A stretch of 64,000 nt of DNA, taken from positions 1,471,001-1,535,000 of the forward strand of contig NZ_JACXXJ020000003.1 in NCBI RefSeq assembly GCF_014926405.1. Reading direction: 5' to 3'. The notes beneath the pieces are model-generated. The model was given only the letters and a program-made list of their open reading frames with translations, did no database searches and had not been told where the DNA came from. The DNA is from Agrobacterium vitis. Lineage in GTDB: Bacteria > Pseudomonadota > Alphaproteobacteria > Rhizobiales > Rhizobiaceae. This document shows positions 1 to 9,989 of the stretch, in pieces (position 1 is the stretch's first letter; every line of letters begins with the position of its first letter). A program made the position numbers and the translations under genes.

Positions 1-1388
1 CCGGAACAGCGGCGATGAGGCCGGGAACGCCGACGAGAGTGATGGCTCTTCTAATATTATAGGCATCATAAAAGCACCGTGGCACATCCATTGCTTTATC
101 GTTGGGAATGGATGCTCGACGCTTTCACGTCGCCGGTCGAGAACGTTAGGTCTCGCCGTCAAGCGTGCCGCCATGCGATCAAGGACGGCCTCGTTCTCAA
201 GTCGGGAGACGCGGCGATAGGGGTTGTTCGTGCAGCGTGGCTTTAGGGCGCAGCCCTTGCAAGCGTCCCTGTTGCAATAGTCGAACTTCACGTTCTCGCG
301 TGACTTGCTCTCGTAGCGTGGGTAGAGAACCTGCTCGGCCGGGCAGATATAGACATCCTTGTGCGGGTCGTAGCGGAACGCCTCCTTGGTGAAGAAGCCC
401 TCGCGTGCGGCCGGTCCGCGGATCGGCTTGGGAATATAGGCACTGATGCCGGCCTTCTCACAAGCCTCGATGTCCTCGATCTTGAAGTAGCCGCGATCGG
501 CCACCGCCTCTATTTTGTCAACGCCGAGCGTTTCCATGGCAGCTTCGACCGTCGTCGCCAACAAACCTATGTCGAGGACCTGGTTGCACACTTCCTGTTC
601 GACGATCAGCTTGTGCTTCACATCCACGGCAAGCTGGATATTGTAGCCGACGCCGACCTTCGTCATGCGGGCCATGGCGCGAGCTTCCGGATCTGTCACC
701 GAGATCTGGTCCTCGCCGGTTTTGTCTAGTTCATCCAGTAGCGCCTTATGGCGATCGCGCTTGCCTTTGATGGCCGCGATCTTCTCCGCAAGTTTGCCAT
801 CGCCGCGACCAGATCCATTGCCCAGCTTCTTTTCGTCGATGTCACTTTCATCGAGCCACTTCATGTAATCGAAAAGCTTCTCGTCGGCCTCGGTGATGAA
901 CTTGGTCACTGCGCCACGGGTGAAGTTGCGATCCTTGTTGTTGACCGCTTTGATCCTCGTGCCATCGACCGCCAGAAGTTCTTTTCCGAACAAGTCGAGC
1001 TGCGGCATAGGATGACGAATTCCCGGAAGACCTGCCGGAATGCGGACCAGTTGATCCTGCGGAAGGCGGCGATGCTGCGAAAATCCGGCTTCAGGTGGCG
1101 CAGAAGCCAAATCACCTCGATGTTGCGATGAGCCTCGGCCTCCAGCCTCCGGCTCGACCGCACCCTATTGAGATAGCCGTAGATGTATATTTTAAGCAAA
1201 TCCGACGGATCGTATCCAGGACGGCCGGTGTCTTTCGCCGCCACCCGCACAAACCCGGCGGCAACAAGATCCAGCCCTTCAACGAACGCCTCGATGAAGC
1301 GAACCGGGTTATCGGGACCAATATAATCCTCAACTGCTTCCGGTAGAAGCAGCATCTGCGAGCGATCAACTCCTGATAAATGTGCCAT
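1..1388 (-). pseudogene. IS1182-family transposase, frameshifted and internally deleted
   Basis: Reading leftward from an ATG at 1388, the protein begins MAHLSGVDRSQMLLLPEAV, typical of IS1182-type DDE transposases (DUF772 N-terminus). The first frame ends near 1009. There the text ..ILCR continues in another frame as QLDLFGKELLAVDGTRIKAV, so one base has been lost in a CCGCC run. The second frame continues through the cysteine-rich part (CPAEQ.., CNRDACKGC) to about position 80. A deletion near 50-85 then joins ..CHGAF to ..YNIRRAITLVGVPGLIAAV, removing roughly a dozen residues that the family normally has. The C-terminus runs to or beyond the window edge. The element is therefore inactive. 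Family assignment comes from recognised sequence, and the terminal repeats were not located. Confidence 0.85.
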
Positions 1389-1451
1389 GGCAAATTCTAT
1401 CATGGCCCGCTACTCTGAGGAATCCCCGATGGCGGCCTTGGAGACAATTGC

Positions 1452-2210
1452 GTGTTTGAAGACCAGTCATTTAGCATCAAGGTTGATCAGATCGAATGCC
1501 ACGTATTCGGTATCTTTCAGCTTTCCGAGACTGTCGAGGAAACAAGGAAGGCAAGTTGGGAAGCTCTTCTCATAAAGAACCCCGCCGCCTTCGACGGAGC
1601 TTTGCTACGTATGGCGGATCATCGAATTGATGACGGCAGGTTAATTGTCGCTGCAAATAGCACGTCGTTTTCTGCCTATGTGGCAACACGTCATCCCGGA
1701 TTTGGTGACAAGTATCCGCACGCGGCCCGAGCTGATCCGCTCGGAATGACTGCTGTTGTCTTGACAGCAGACGATTGTATCATCGTCACCAAGAGAAGCC
1801 TCATGGCGGATCAAAATCCTGGGGGGCTCTATTTTATCGGAGGATATGCCGAACCCTGTAAAGGCTCCGACACGGTCGATCTTTTCGAGGAAGCTGCTCG
1901 CGAGATCGCAGAGGAAATTGCTGTACTTGATCTTACCCGATCTGCATCGTTCGCAATTGGCCTCGCTTATGATCCCGTATTCTGCCACCCAGAACTATTC
2001 CTGTTGATGGTGAGCAAATCGACAGCCGCTGATGTTTTAGAAGGCGCTCAAAGTGCGCCAGATCGAAATGAGGCCGCTCAACTCCTTGCGTATCCAATGA
2101 TCGACGTTCTTGATGAGGACGGGCCATTGGCAATGGCGCCTAAAACATGGAGCTTCATCAAAGCCAGAAATTTTCTTGCACAGCATTTACTGGCAAGTGA
2201 TGCTATTTAG
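1452..2210 (+). CDS. NUDIX-like hydrolase
   Basis: 252-residue protein with a GTG start (GTG TTT GAA GAC). The centre (residues about 95-165) resembles a NUDIX fold: an entry strand GMTAVVLTADDCIIVTKRS, a glycine pair GGY, and a helix ending AAREIAEEI that matches the core REUxEE of the Nudix box. The box is imperfect, because the glycine after EE is replaced and there are extra residues between GG and the helix. The substrate cannot be inferred; the wider family hydrolyses nucleoside diphosphates linked to another moiety. The gene lies alone between a dead IS1182 and an IS5 element, with no obvious operon partner. A catalytically degenerate or eukaryote-like NUDIX protein is possible. Confidence 0.6.
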   Translation: MFEDQSFSIKVDQIECHVFGIFQLSETVEETRKASWEALLIKNPAAFDGALLRMADHRIDDGRLIVAANSTSFSAYVATRHPGFGDKYPHAARADPLGMTAVVLTADDCIIVTKRSLMADQNPGGLYFIGGYAEPCKGSDTVDLFEEAAREIAEEIAVLDLTRSASFAIGLAYDPVFCHPELFLLMVSKSTAADVLEGAQSAPDRNEAAQLLAYPMIDVLDEDGPLAMAPKTWSFIKARNFLAQHLLASDAI

Positions 2211-2314
2211 AGTTTTCGGACAGTCTGTAGGAGTTGTGTAAAACCATTCTTGCTGAAGCCGACACCTTCGCATCCAGCATTTTTTCAGGCGCTTGAGATC
2301 ACGACCGACAATTA

Positions 2315-3602
2315 GCTGGACACCTCTAAAAACCTCCCCTTTTTTCGGGATTCGTGATTCACTTCGGCTGTGTGATTTGCAGGGAGCGGATGATGCGGGG
2401 ACAGCCAGGGTTCTGGGATTTGGACGAACGTTACGAGCGGCTGAGTGCCGTTGGTGATCCTCTGGAAAAGCTCAACGCGATCATTCCCTGGCCTGTGTTC
2501 GAGAAGCCGCTCGCCAAGTCGCTGAAGCGATCTGATGGGTCGAAGGGCGGTCGCCCTGCTTTCCCGTCAGTGCTGATGTTCAAGATCCTGGTGTTGCAGG
2601 CGCTTTACAATCTCTCCGATGATCAGGCCGAGTTCGTTATCCAGGACCGATTGTCTGTCGGAGAAGGTGCCGGACGCCAAGACGATCTGGCTGTTCCGCG
2701 AAAGCCTGGTGCGCGCCGGTGCCATCGATAACCTGTTCGCACGCTTCGACAAGCACCTTTCACGTTCGGGCTATCTGGCCAAGGGCGGGCAGATCGTTGA
2801 CGCGACGATCATCCAGGCTCCCAAGCAGCACAATAGCCAGGATGAGAAGGCCGCGATCAAGGCTGGTGAGGTCCCGGACGAGTGGAAGGACAAACCCGCC
2901 AAGCTCGCGCAGAAGGACCGCGACGCGCGCTGGACGGTGAAGTATTCCAAGGCCAAGCAACCGACGGAAACACCGACAACGGCCGCGACCAAGCAGCATG
3001 ACATTGCCATCCCGATGTTCGGCTACAAAAATCATGCGGGGATTGATCGGGTGCACGGCTTCATCCGGGGGTGGACGGTAACGAGTGCGAGCGCCCATGA
3101 CGGGGCCCAACTCCGCTATGTCGTGACAAAGGACAACACAGCCTCGACCGTCTGGGCCGATAGCGCCTATCGGTCGAAGACCAACGAGGAGTGGCTGGAA
3201 AAGAACGGACTGAAGTCGGACATTCACCAGAGGAAACCGAAGGGCCGCCCCATGCCCGAGGCTATGTCGCGGGCCAATGGCCACCGCTCGAAAGTTCGCT
3301 CCGCCGTCGAGCATGTCTTTGCCAGGCAGAAGGACAAGATGAAGCTCTTCATCCGCACCATTGGTATCAGCACGGCAAAGGTGAAGATCGGCGTGGCCAA
3401 TATCGCCTACAACATGCTCCGCTATGTCTGCCTGACCGGAAAACCGCAGATGGCGTGATGCTCGTTGGCCGAAAGGCCGGAATGCAAGCCGCCAAGGCGG
3501 CAATTATCACCCAAAACTAACAGGTCGCTTGCCGAATTCACCGCCGAAATGGCTTTGTCAGCTCTTGCAACCGTCCCATGCCGGTAAATAGAGGTGTCCA
3601 GC
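2315..3602 (+). mobile_element. IS5-family insertion sequence (IS1031-like target)
   Basis: The element is bounded by inverted repeats that both read GCTGGACACCTCTA from the outside (2315-2328, and the complement ending at 3602). It is flanked by a direct repeat TTA (2312-2314 and 3603-3605). A 3-bp TNA duplication fits the IS1031 subgroup of IS5. The length is 1288 bp. It carries one transposase gene with an internal deletion, so it could only move with a transposase supplied in trans. Confidence 0.85.
2390..3458 (+). pseudogene. IS5-family transposase with frameshifting deletion
   Basis: The N-terminal part (RGQPGFWDLDERYERLS..) and the C-terminal part (KVPDAKTIWLFRESLVRAGA.. to ..RYVCLTGKPQMA) are recognisable IS5-family DDE transposase, including the YKNHAGID and WADSAY strands of the catalytic core. 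The reading frame changes at about 2655. The text jumps from QDRLS directly to SEKVPDAKT, skipping about eight residues (normally like FMRFLGLGL) and shifting frame. Loss of roughly 25 bp between two short TTGTC/TGTCGG-like words would explain this. The ATG at 2390 or 2393 follows an AGGGAG ribosome-binding sequence. The protein cannot be made as one chain. Confidence 0.85.
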
Positions 3603-3799
3603 TTATGAACAGGTCCGACCGGCAACATGTAAATGCGGCCAAAGGTATTATGCGTGACGACAGACGATGTGATTGTAAGCACCCAATCTACGATCGAAAG
3701 GCAGAGCGTCACGTCCAAGTGCCGATTGACCTCTGCACGCGTCGGAATGTCAGCGATACCAGCTTGACAGAGCGTTCTCCGACAAGCAGCCGAGGCCAT
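3603..3799 (-). pseudogene. fragment of a possible DUF2867-type protein, cut by the IS5 element
   Basis: On the minus strand the text HNTFGRIYMLPVGPVHK resembles the end of DUF2867-family proteins of unknown function. It stops exactly where the IS5 element begins. Beyond the other end of the element (2311 leftward) a continuation similar to IVGRDLKRLK can be read in one frame. With a single TTA kept, the join is not in frame, so the gene was probably already damaged or has since changed. No functional product is expected. The family assignment rests on a short stretch and is tentative. Confidence 0.3.
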
Positions 3800-3894
3800 T
3801 GGGAAGACTCCCGTCCACTGTCAGTCCTGTAAACTATCCAAGTCTCATAAGCCCATGCAATCCTAACCTAAAACCCTAATTGCGGGATCCTTCC

Positions 3895-3914
3895 GGTACT
3901 GATAGATCAGTACC
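3895..3914. promoter_or_regulatory. 20-bp palindrome upstream of the hybrid kinase gene
   Basis: The sequence reads GGTACTGAT, then AG, then ATCAGTACC: perfect 9-bp arms around two bases. It lies 40-60 bp before the kinase start and outside the neighbouring IS. Its length and symmetry suggest a dimeric regulator operator. No U-rich run follows, so a terminator is less likely. The binding protein is unknown. Confidence 0.5.
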
Positions 3915-3954
3915 TGTTGCTCAATAATCAGAGGAACTGTTTCCACTCAAATTC

Positions 3955-6900
3955 TTGGCTCAGATGACGATGTCGCCCAAAGCCTCAAACAACTTTCTGC
4001 CGCTCGGCAATCCGTGCGCGGACGCGATTGCTCGCTTCGAGTGGAGCGACACGCCCTTGGGCGACCTTGGCCAGTGGTCAAGCCTGCTTCGGAACATGAC
4101 GTCCTACGTCCTTGGATCCGGTGTTCCCATGGTTTTGCTGTGGGGTGCCCAGGGCACAGTCATCTATAACGATGCCTATGCGAGTTTTGCGGGCTCCCGC
4201 CACCCGGGATCGCTCGGACAGACCTTAAGGAGGGCCTGGCCTGAACTGTTGGAGCTTGATCAGAACTTTCTGACAACCGTCCTCTCCGGCAAAACCCTTT
4301 CCTATCGCGATCAGCATCTCGTGGTCGAACGCAACAGCGCTCCTCACGATGTCTGGCTGAACATCGATGCCAGCTGCGTCCGGAATGACGACGGCGTACC
4401 CTGTGGTGCTGTGATCATCCTCAAGGACACGACTGCCCGGGTTCGTGTCGAGCAGAGACTTCAGATGGCCCAGAAAGCCGGGGGCATCGGCACATTCGAA
4501 TGGTATCCCGATACGGGCCTGCTCGAGGTTTCCGACGAGTATCGGCGCATCTGGGGACTGTCACCCGACATCGAAGTGACCGATACGCTTTTGGTGAGCC
4601 TGCTTCATCCCGACGATCGTTCGAACACAGGACCGGCAAAGCTCGGCAGCGACAATCCGCTCGACTATGTCGAATACCGCAGGCTTTTCGAGACGTCCGG
4701 CGAGGTGAGATGGATCGCCCGCCAGGGGGAGGTGGTTTCAGGCTCCGGTGGGGCCAAGCGGTTTGTCGGCGCTGCGATGGACATTACGCCCCGAAAGGCG
4801 ATCGAAGCATCTGTTCGCGACAGCGAGGCGAAGTGGCGAGAGCTGTTCGAGCAGATGCAGGAAGGGTTCTTCGTCGGTCGCGCTGTGCGTGATGCCGCCG
4901 GCCACATGCATGATTTCATATTTGAAGAGCTGAATCCAGCCTTTACCAAGCAGACGGGGATCCCCGCAGAGGACGCCATCGGTCATCAACTGGGCCACAT
5001 CGTTCCGGACGTTCCCCGCGATCTGATCGATGGCTATGCCAGGGTGGTGGATACAGGTGTCGCGGAGATGCTGGAGGCCCACGTGCCATCGCTCGACCGG
5101 TGGTTCGAGGCGCGGGCGCGCGCGCTCGGCGGCGACCGATTTGCGGTGTTGTTCCTCGAAGTGTCCGAGCGCAAGCGCGCCGAACGTCTGGTGGCGGAAA
5201 GCGAAGCGCGGTTTCGGTCCCTGGCGCAATCGATGCCCAACCACGTCTGGACGTCGCCACCGGATGGGGCGCTCGATTGGTTCAACGATCGGGTCTATGC
5301 CTATAGTGGATCCGCTCAGGGTAGCCTTAACGGTGATGGCTGGGCAGCTATGGTTCATCCGAACGATATCCCTGCGGCCGCCGAAGCTTGGTCCAATGCC
5401 CGTGCGATGGAACAGCCTTACGAGGTCGAGTTCAGGCTGCGGCGCCATGACGGGGTCTATCGCTGGCATATCGCCCGCGCGGTTCCCATCAAAGCGAGCG
5501 ATGGAAAGATCGATCGATGGATCGGCACCAATACCGACATCGACGATCAGAAGGCGGCGGAAACCGCCCTTGCTGAATTCGCGCTGACCCTGGAGCACCG
5601 TGTCGAAGCTGGAACTGCGGAGTTGGTGAAGGCGCAGGACGCTTTGCGCCAGGCCCAGAAGATGGAGACAATCGGCAATCTGACAGGTGGCGTCGCCCAC
5701 GATTTCAACAACCTCCTACAAGTCATTGGCGGGAACTTGCAATTGCTGGCGAAGGATATCGCGGGAAATCACCGTGCTGAAACGCGCGTCGAGAACGCAA
5801 TGGAGGGTGTGTCTCGCGGCTCGAAGCTTGCGTCGCAACTCCTGGCATTCGGCCGCCGGCAGCCATTGGCACCGAAGGTCGTAAGCCCCGCGCGTCTGAT
5901 CCGAAACATGGACGAGATGCTGCGCCGCGCGCTTGGCGAATCCATCGAGATCGAGACTGTTATCGCCGGTGGTTTGTGGAACACGCTTATCGACAGCGCC
6001 AATCTCGAGAACGCCCTGCTGAACCTGGCGATCAACGCGCGCGATGCCATGGATGGGCAAGGCAAGCTGACGATCGAGGCGGGCAACGCCTTCCTTGACG
6101 ATGGATATACGCGTTCTCATGTTGATGTGTCCGCCGGTCAATACGTGATGCTGGCCGTGACGGATACCGGCTCCGGCATGTCGGCGGAAGTCTTGGAAAA
6201 AGCGTTCGATCCGTTCTTCAGCACCAAGCCCGAAGGCAAGGGGACAGGTCTCGGCCTCTCGATGGTCTACGGATTTGTCAAACAATCCGGGGGACATATC
6301 AAGATTTATAGCGAGCTCGGCCAGGGTACCACCATCAAGCTCTATCTGCCCCGCTCTAGCCAGTCCGAGGACGTTCTTGTCAACATCGATATGGGTCCCA
6401 TCGTAGGTGGGACGGAAACGATCCTGGTGGCGGAAGACGATAATGCCGTGCGCGAGACTGTCATGGCGACGCTGAGCGATCTCGGTTACCGCGTCCTTCA
6501 GGCGCCTGACGCGCAAAGTGCTCTTGCGATTATCGAAAGCGGTATGGCGATCGACCTCCTATTCACCGATGTGGTGATGCCAGGAAATCTCAAAAGCACG
6601 GAACTGGCGCGCAAAGCTGTCGAGAGGCTGCCGCAGCTCGGCGTTCTCTTTACGTCGGGCTATACCGAGAATTCTATCGTTCATGCCGGACGGCTGGATC
6701 CGGGCGTCGAACTGTTGAGCAAACCCTACACACGTGAGGCTTTGGCGCGAAAGTTGCGTGCCGTATTTGCGAACACGAAGCAACGTATGCTTACCGCCAC
6801 GACGACACAACAATCCATTCCATCTGTCCCCGGTGATCCGCCGGTGCGATCCCTTGTGGTGCTGATTTGCGAGGATGATGCCCTGATCCGAATGAGCACG

Positions 6901-7212
6901 CGGGATATGCTGGAAGAGCTGGGTCATTCGGTTCTCGAAGCCGGCGACGCGAGAGAGGCTCTCGGCATTATCAATTCAAATCAGATTGATCTTTTGATGA
7001 CCGATGTCGGCTTGCCAGATATGTCAGGGGTTGCACTGGTCGAGCGCGTGAGAACAATCGCACCCGATCTGCCTGTACTTTTTGCGACGGGACACGATCG
7101 GGTGGAAGGCACGGCGATGGGACCCATGACCAGGCTCGTTCGCAAGCCATTTGGATCAGACGATCTGTCCAAGGCTATCTTGGCGGTAGTCGGGGGAGTG
7201 AGCGAAGGATAG
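3955..7212 (+). CDS. multi-PAS hybrid sensor histidine kinase with two receiver domains
   Basis: 1085 residues without a clear membrane segment, so probably a cytoplasmic sensor. Order: four PAS-like modules (about 60-160, 165-285, 290-405, 410-540), a short coiled coil, a HisKA domain with the phospho-accepting His582 in GGVAHDFNN, an HATPase domain with N-box ([11 protein letters not shown]) and G boxes ([15 protein letters not shown]), then two receivers with Asp872 (FTDVVMP) and Asp1017 (MTDVGLP). The family autophosphorylates and relays phosphate His to Asp. The first receiver has lost some usual residues after the Asp, which may affect its output. The start is TTG at 3955 or ATG at 3964 or 3970; a weak AGAGGA lies upstream. 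The gene is monocistronic between mobile elements. No output domain is fused, so a separate regulator is needed. Confidence 0.9.
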   Translation: MAQMTMSPKASNNFLPLGNPCADAIARFEWSDTPLGDLGQWSSLLRNMTSYVLGSGVPMVLLWGAQGTVIYNDAYASFAGSRHPGSLGQTLRRAWPELLELDQNFLTTVLSGKTLSYRDQHLVVERNSAPHDVWLNIDASCVRNDDGVPCGAVIILKDTTARVRVEQRLQMAQKAGGIGTFEWYPDTGLLEVSDEYRRIWGLSPDIEVTDTLLVSLLHPDDRSNTGPAKLGSDNPLDYVEYRRLFETSGEVRWIARQGEVVSGSGGAKRFVGAAMDITPRKAIEASVRDSEAKWRELFEQMQEGFFVGRAVRDAAGHMHDFIFEELNPAFTKQTGIPAEDAIGHQLGHIVPDVPRDLIDGYARVVDTGVAEMLEAHVPSLDRWFEARARALGGDRFAVLFLEVSERKRAERLVAESEARFRSLAQSMPNHVWTSPPDGALDWFNDRVYAYSGSAQGSLNGDGWAAMVHPNDIPAAAEAWSNARAMEQPYEVEFRLRRHDGVYRWHIARAVPIKASDGKIDRWIGTNTDIDDQKAAETALAEFALTLEHRVEAGTAELVKAQDALRQAQKMETIGNLTGGVAHDFNNLLQVIGGNLQLLAKDIAGNHRAETRVENAMEGVSRGSKLASQLLAFGRRQPLAPKVVSPARLIRNMDEMLRRALGESIEIETVIAGGLWNTLIDSANLENALLNLAINARDAMDGQGKLTIEAGNAFLDDGYTRSHVDVSAGQYVMLAVTDTGSGMSAEVLEKAFDPFFSTKPEGKGTGLGLSMVYGFVKQSGGHIKIYSELGQGTTIKLYLPRSSQSEDVLVNIDMGPIVGGTETILVAEDDNAVRETVMATLSDLGYRVLQAPDAQSALAIIESGMAIDLLFTDVVMPGNLKSTELARKAVERLPQLGVLFTSGYTENSIVHAGRLDPGVELLSKPYTREALARKLRAVFANTKQRMLTATTTQQSIPSVPGDPPVRSLVVLICEDDALIRMSTRDMLEELGHSVLEAGDAREALGIINSNQIDLLMTDVGLPDMSGVALVERVRTIAPDLPVLFATGHDRVEGTAMGPMTRLVRKPFGSDDLSKAILAVVGGVSEG

Positions 7213-7934
7213 TCCAGGAAGCCGTATTTGTGCGACAATAATCCCTAGAGTCTGTCAGGTTTAATATGAACCATATCCTGCATGTCTGAGATAATTTGAG
7301 CATTCCTGTGGTGTGAAGAGCTTGAGCAGTTCGCCAATGCGCCTCCACGTTGTTTCGACGGTTCGCTCTTCGGCCTTTCTGACGAGCGTCTTGAGCTTTG
7401 CAAACATCATTTCGATGGGGTTGAGATCGGGGCTGTAGGGCGGCAGGAAAAAGAGATGGGCACCGACATCCCGGATCGCGTCACGGGCAGGCTTGCCTTT
7501 GTGGCTGCCCAGATTGTCCAGAATGATGACGTCGCCTGCCTTCAATGTGGGAACCAGGCATTGACGGATCCATGCGGTGAAGGCAAGGCCATTGATGGGG
7601 CCGTCGAGCACGAAGGGGGCAACGATGCCGTCGCGGCGCAGGCCAGCCAGAAAGGTCAGCGTCTTCCAATGACCATGAGGGACTTTTGCGATGAGAGGCT
7701 CTCCGCGCTGACACCAGCCGCAAGTGCGCGTCATGTTGGTCTTGACCCAGGTTTCGTCAATGAAGACAAGCCTGTCCGGGTCAAGCCGATGCTGATGGGT
7801 CTTCCACCGCGCTCGGAACCGGGCCACCTTCGGCCTGTCCTGCTCGCTTGCCACCAGTGTTTATGGAATGGCCCGCCCCTTTCCCCAGCGTCTGTTATGA
7901 TGCTGGCGTGTGAAAGGAAGAAAGGAACGGACCA

Positions 7935-8966
7935 ATGAACATAATGATTCTCGGAATTGATCTGGGCAAGAACTCCTGCAGCGCAGTTGGTGTCGACGCA
8001 ACTGGTGCGGTGGTTACTCGCCGGACGATGCGTCGCGAGACGCTGATTGATTACGTAGCGAAGCTCCCGATTTGCGTGGTCGCAATGGAAGCATGCTGCG
8101 GTGCCCATCATCTGGGTCGCCTGTTTGCTAGACAAGGCCACGAGGTCCGGTTGATGTCGCCGGAGTACGTTCGCCCGTATATCAAAGCCCAGAAGAACGA
8201 CGACCGGGATGCTGAGGGTATTGCCGAAGCTGCATCTCGACCAACCATGCGTTTTGTCGACCTTAAGAGCGAGGAGCAACTGGACATCCAGACGCTTCAT
8301 CGGGCGCGTTCTCGCCTTGTGACTGAACGAACGAACCTCATCAATCAGCTTCGCGCGATCCTGTTGGAGCGTGGGGTAATCTTTCCGGTTGGGAGGCGAA
8401 AACTCGAGCTTGGCGTGGACAGCATGCTTGCAGGGAGCAATGAGGTCTTGTCGTCGCGACTGTGCCAGCTGGTTGGCGAGTTGCGTGCAGAATGGAAGGA
8501 ACTCGACACAAAAATCGCAGCTCTGAATACCGAATTTATCCAGTTGGCTCGCGGTGATGCCGCTATGTGCAGGCTGACATCTATCCCTGGAATCGGTGTA
8601 CTCAATGCGACGGCCCTGGTCGCTGCGGTGGGTGATGCGAGCAGCTTCGCCAAGGCTCGCGATCTGGGCGCTTGGCTCGGATTGGTCCCCAGACAGTACA
8701 GTACTGGCGGTAAACCCCGACTGCTTGGGATATCAAAACTAGGCAACACCTATCTGCGCACTCTACTTATTCATGGTGCTCGCGCGGCGTTACCGTCGCT
8801 TTCAACGAGTAACACGCCTCTCGGGCGATGGCTGAAGGCCATGATAGAGCGACGCGTACACCGTAACGCTGTGGTTGTAGCGCTGGCGAACAAGCTGGCA
8901 CGAATGGCGTGGGCCGCCTTGCGCAAGGAAACAGCTTTTGACCGCAGTTACCCGGTAGCTGCGTAA
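7935..8966 (+). CDS. IS110-family transposase
   Basis: 343 residues, full length for the family. The N-terminal RuvC-like DEDD domain shows GIDLGKNS, VAMEAC and the paired acidic block KNDDRDAEG. The C-terminal Tnp20 domain begins SIPGIGVLNATALVAAVGD and contains GAWLGLVPRQYSTGGK and LGNTYLRTLLIHGARA, where the family's catalytic serine lies. The enzyme recombines donor and target DNA under the direction of an element-encoded structured RNA. The ATG at 7935 follows AAAGGAACGG. The gene is intact and is the only unbroken transposase in the left third of the window. Confidence 0.95.
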   Translation: MNIMILGIDLGKNSCSAVGVDATGAVVTRRTMRRETLIDYVAKLPICVVAMEACCGAHHLGRLFARQGHEVRLMSPEYVRPYIKAQKNDDRDAEGIAEAASRPTMRFVDLKSEEQLDIQTLHRARSRLVTERTNLINQLRAILLERGVIFPVGRRKLELGVDSMLAGSNEVLSSRLCQLVGELRAEWKELDTKIAALNTEFIQLARGDAAMCRLTSIPGIGVLNATALVAAVGDASSFAKARDLGAWLGLVPRQYSTGGKPRLLGISKLGNTYLRTLLIHGARAALPSLSTSNTPLGRWLKAMIERRVHRNAVVVALANKLARMAWAALRKETAFDRSYPVAA

Positions 8967-9202
8967 TCGGATTGGCTACGCACTATGAAACGCGCAGCCC
9001 AACGAAGTTTGCAGGAAGGATCGTGAAGATGGCCTGACAGTCGAACGGCGTTTGGAAAGCCCGGTTAAAAAAATGGCACTGGGTGCCGAAGTGTTTATTG
9101 GGGCTCTGAACGTGCGGATGTCCATCTTGGCCATGAGCTTACTCATGAGACCGTATACGTTGACGCAGACTGATCAGCAAATCGTAGAATGCTCTTGCAA
9201 GC
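8967..9202 (+). ncRNA. candidate guide (bridge/seek) RNA region of the IS110-type element
   Basis: Noncoding 3' segment between the transposase stop and the right inverted repeat, the position used for guide RNA by IS1111-type elements. It contains AGTGTTTAT (9090-9098), identical to the left insertion junction (7856-7864: seven target bases plus two element bases). It also contains CGTTTGGAAAG (9049-9059), matching the right junction CGTTTTGAAGG (9216-9226) at 9 of 11 positions. A small GGCACTGGGTGCC hairpin (9074-9086) lies between them. The matches were sought after the fact; RNA ends and fold are not established. Confidence 0.45.
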
Positions 9203-9629
9203 GGGGCGGGCCATACGTTTTGAAGGTCTTGCCTTCTGCGCGCAGGAACCGCCAGACCGTGTCGTGGGACACGTTGATCCCTGAAGCCTTCAGGTCCGCC
9301 GACAGGGCACGCACCGTCCAGTCTGACTTGACCTGCAGCCGCTGACGCACTGCATCGGCCGCAGCCCCCCTCAGGGTTGGCTTGACATAGCCGCCGATCT
9401 TCGCTTGCAGCAAGCCTTTGCCCGAACGATTCAACTGTCCGATCCGCACAGCAGATGCCGCCGATATGCCAAACCGCTCCGCTGCGCGGACCGTCATGCC
9501 ACCGTTCAACGCCCCCGCAATACGCGTTCGTAAATCCAAAGAAAGAGGTCTTGCCATCATCACCGGCCTCCACACCAGCAATGATCTTGAATCACAAAAT
9601 CAACCACAGGGAATCTGGAGGGTTATTTG

Positions 9630-9989
9630 AGGTCGCATCGGACGGCGCGGCGAATTCGGGCGGCCTCATGTAAGCCGCATTGAACGAAGGCGCGGGTTGT
9701 TTGGCGCTATGGGGATTTAGCCGCGGCGGTGGATGGTGGTTGGCAGGATCGAGCCTTGCCGGAACGCGTCGACAGGTCTGGAAGGAGAGTCGTGCCGGTA
9801 TTTGCGGTGTCTTTGATGCCCCTATCGGTTGGCTTGCATCGACCGAACTCTTGGTGCTGTTGCGTTTTACCTCGCGCAGGCACGATTGGCCAAAGCACTC
9901 GCCTCGCGGCCTGCGTGCCGTACGGTGATGTTCCCAGGCTTCAGAAACGGGCTCCAATGACGCGCCCAGCATAGATCGGCAGTCAGCGG
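9630..9989. other. about 360 bp with no recognisable gene
   Basis: Between the IS630 relic and the stop of the chemoreceptor gene. Open frames exist on both strands but none has a recognisable domain or a convincing ribosome-binding site. It may hold the downstream end of the IS630 element and old debris. Confidence 0.4.

Larger units (their letters stand above)
7863..9217 (+). mobile_element. IS110-family (IS1111-type) insertion sequence
   Basis: 1355-bp element inserted in the IS630 transposase gene. Its limits are set by restoring the IS630 reading frame. It has subterminal inverted repeats of 12 bp (ATGGCCCGCCCC at 7868-7879, complement at 9203-9214), lying 5 bp inside the left end and 3 bp inside the right end. 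Such subterminal repeats are characteristic of the IS1111 subgroup. There is no target duplication, as usual for IS110 elements. The transposase gene is followed by about 240 bp of noncoding sequence, where the subgroup encodes its guide RNA. Confidence 0.85.
7261..9557 (-). pseudogene. IS630-family transposase split by an IS110-type element
   Basis: The N-terminal half (from ATG 9557, MARPLSLDLRTRIAGAL..) is a helix-turn-helix IS630 start and runs to KTFK at 9218. The C-terminal half (7862 down to 7261) contains FIDETWVKTNM, ILDNLGSHK and FFLPPYSPDLNPIEMMFAKLK, the D, D and E blocks of the IS630 DDE catalytic core. Joining the bases just outside the inserted element restores one uninterrupted frame (..KTFKKTLVASEQ..), which shows it was intact before the insertion. 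Outer ends of the IS630 element were not assigned with confidence. A TA dinucleotide target is expected for the family. Confidence 0.9.

Noticed and set aside
4738..5700. 320-codon minus-strand frame inside the hybrid kinase gene
   Set aside because: It is a shadow of a GC-rich coding region; the plus strand encodes clear PAS and kinase domains there.
9052..9345. 97-codon plus frame at the right end of the first IS110-type element
   Set aside because: It crosses the element boundary and continues into the IS630 antisense strand, so it cannot be an ancestral gene. The segment fits a guide-RNA region.
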